Assembly (NCBI GenBank): GCA_021798375.1
Contig: JAJZHU010000164.1
Span: forward strand, 1-5,599
DNA length: 5,599 bases
Source: Pseudomonadota bacterium
Lineage (GTDB): Bacteria; Pseudomonadota; Alphaproteobacteria; Acetobacterales; Acetobacteraceae
Reading direction: 5' to 3'
The translations under genes and the position numbers were made by a program. The notes under the pieces were generated by a model, which was not told where the DNA came from, did no database searches, and was given only the letters and a program-made list of their open reading frames with translations. Numbering within the stretch: position 1 is the first letter of the stretch; each line of letters opens with the position of its first letter. This document shows, in pieces, positions 5,225 to 5,599 of the stretch.

Positions 5225-5266
5225 TGGCCACCGGCCCGATACCGGGCCATGCCGCCAGGGTGGTCA
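5225..5266. other. nested hairpin between the two palindrome copies
   Basis: GGCCCG (5233-5238) pairs with CGGGCC (5243-5248) around a 4-nt loop. TGGCCACC (5225-5232) pairs with GGTGGTCA (5259-5266) with one G-U if the strand is +. CCAGAAT (5191-5197) is also complementary to ATTCTGG (5221-5227), an alternative pairing that overlaps the outer stem. Confidence 0.5.
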
Positions 5267-5291
5267 CGTCTCATAGTCTAATGATAGTGGG

Positions 5292-5336
5292 TACTAGAGC
5301 ATGATCGGATCACGTTGAACCATATATGTGCGACGA
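5292..5336. repeat. palindromic intergenic repeat, partial inverted copy
   Basis: These 45 nt match the reverse complement of 5145-5189 with three mismatches, including an uninterrupted 22-nt identity. Beyond 5336 the match stops, so one outer arm (CGTGCTCTAG) has been lost or replaced. Confidence 0.8.
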
Positions 5337-5401
5337 GATCAGGTTTGCCCGGATTTATACCAGACAGCGTAAAGTTTGACACAGCTATAGCTCCACCGTC
5401 A

Positions 5402-5485
5402 TGCGAGCCCTTGCGCGGCGATCCATCTTTCTTTATTTCGCAGCCAGGGAAAAAGCGAAGATGGATTGCTTCGCAAGGGCTCGCA
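5402..5485. repeat. long inverted repeat with 28-nt arms
   Basis: TGCGAGCCCTTGCG (5402-5415) is the exact reverse complement of 5472-5485, and ATCCATCTT (5421-5429) of 5458-5466. The two segments are separated in each arm by five bases, of which two match. The inner loop is 28 nt. The arms resemble the GTCATTGCGAG..CAATCC dispersed repeats seen in many alphaproteobacteria (recalled). Confidence 0.75.
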
Positions 5486-5534
5486 ATTTGTCTCTTGGAA
5501 ATATGCTTAGATGGCTCTGCCTGGTGAGAGCTGG

Positions 5535-5570
5535 GCGCCGTGATCTGGTTTGCAACCCTGACCACGGCGC
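5535..5570. repeat. short inverted repeat near the right edge
   Basis: GCGCCGTG (5535-5542) and CACGGCGC (5563-5570) are exact reverse complements. CTGCC (5517-5521) and GGCAG (5572-5576) could extend the pairing outward. The 20-nt loop holds a minor hairpin GGTT-TGC-AACC. Confidence 0.5.
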
Positions 5571-5599
5571 GGGCAGATAGACCGTCTCGCAATTGGGCT

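Larger units (their letters stand above)
5131..5599. other. repeat-rich intergenic region without a convincing gene
   Basis: The two longest frames here, 5278-5592 on the - strand and 5315-5527 on the + strand, run straight through palindromic repeats. They have no recognisable domains or good ribosome sites. The region is best described by its inverted repeats, listed separately. A perfect decamer palindrome AGCTATAGCT also occurs at 5383-5392. Confidence 0.6.

Noticed and set aside
5376..5404. TTGACA at 5376-5381 as a promoter
   Set aside because: No acceptable -10 box lies 15-19 nt downstream and no gene follows.
5315..5527. 70-codon frame on the + strand inside the repeats
   Set aside because: Same repeat-derived origin; it begins within the 45-nt repeat unit and shows no protein-like pattern.
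5278..5592. 104-codon frame on the - strand at the right edge
   Set aside because: It runs through two palindromic repeats whose symmetry creates open frames, and no domain or ribosome site is seen.

Overview
The window looks like accessory DNA from an alphaproteobacterium. This is an inference from two things: an efflux operon of a type common in that class, and CTAGAGCATGATC-type palindromic repeats resembling those that litter Rhizobiales genomes. The genus cannot be read from the sequence. By eye the efflux genes are about 60% GC, while the gene at 4235-5059 is nearer 50%.

Left part (1-2594): the 3' portion of a tightly packed, co-directional envelope efflux operon. A gene ending at about base 56 (possibly the FUSC/AaeB-like inner-membrane component, only its tail is here) overlaps a small two-helix DUF1656 (AaeX-like) membrane protein. 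This is followed 2 nt later by an HlyD/AaeA-like periplasmic adaptor, which overlaps a NodT-family outer-membrane lipoprotein. Together they would form a three-compartment pump for small, probably aromatic or organic-acid, substrates.

Middle (2643-5122): one complete mobile element of the IS1595 (ISXO2-like transposase) family, 2480 bp long. It has perfect 25-bp terminal inverted repeats and a perfect 8-bp target duplication (AAAACAAA) on both sides. It inserted in the A-rich gap just after the efflux operon, so no visible gene was broken. Inside are a transposase gene with a single in-frame TAG, a coupled 62-codon ORF, about 430 nt of non-coding DNA rich in hairpins, and a passenger gene for an unclassified winged-helix-like protein ending in its own intrinsic terminator. 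The hairpin-rich segment has a plausible sigma70-type promoter at its left end and a strong GC hairpin at its right end. It encloses a 27-codon Arg-rich mini-ORF whose Shine-Dalgarno and start codon lie inside two adjacent hairpins. This promoter, structured RNA, mini-ORF and DNA-binding passenger set is the most interesting content of the window. It could be a riboregulated passenger gene or a separate small RNA, but nothing here proves function.

Right part (5131-5599): no convincing gene. It holds stacked inverted repeats: a palindrome at 5134-5187 with a partial inverted copy at 5292-5336, a nested hairpin between them, a 28-nt-arm inverted repeat at 5402-5485, and a smaller one at 5535-5570. 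It looks like a repeat-rich intergenic region.
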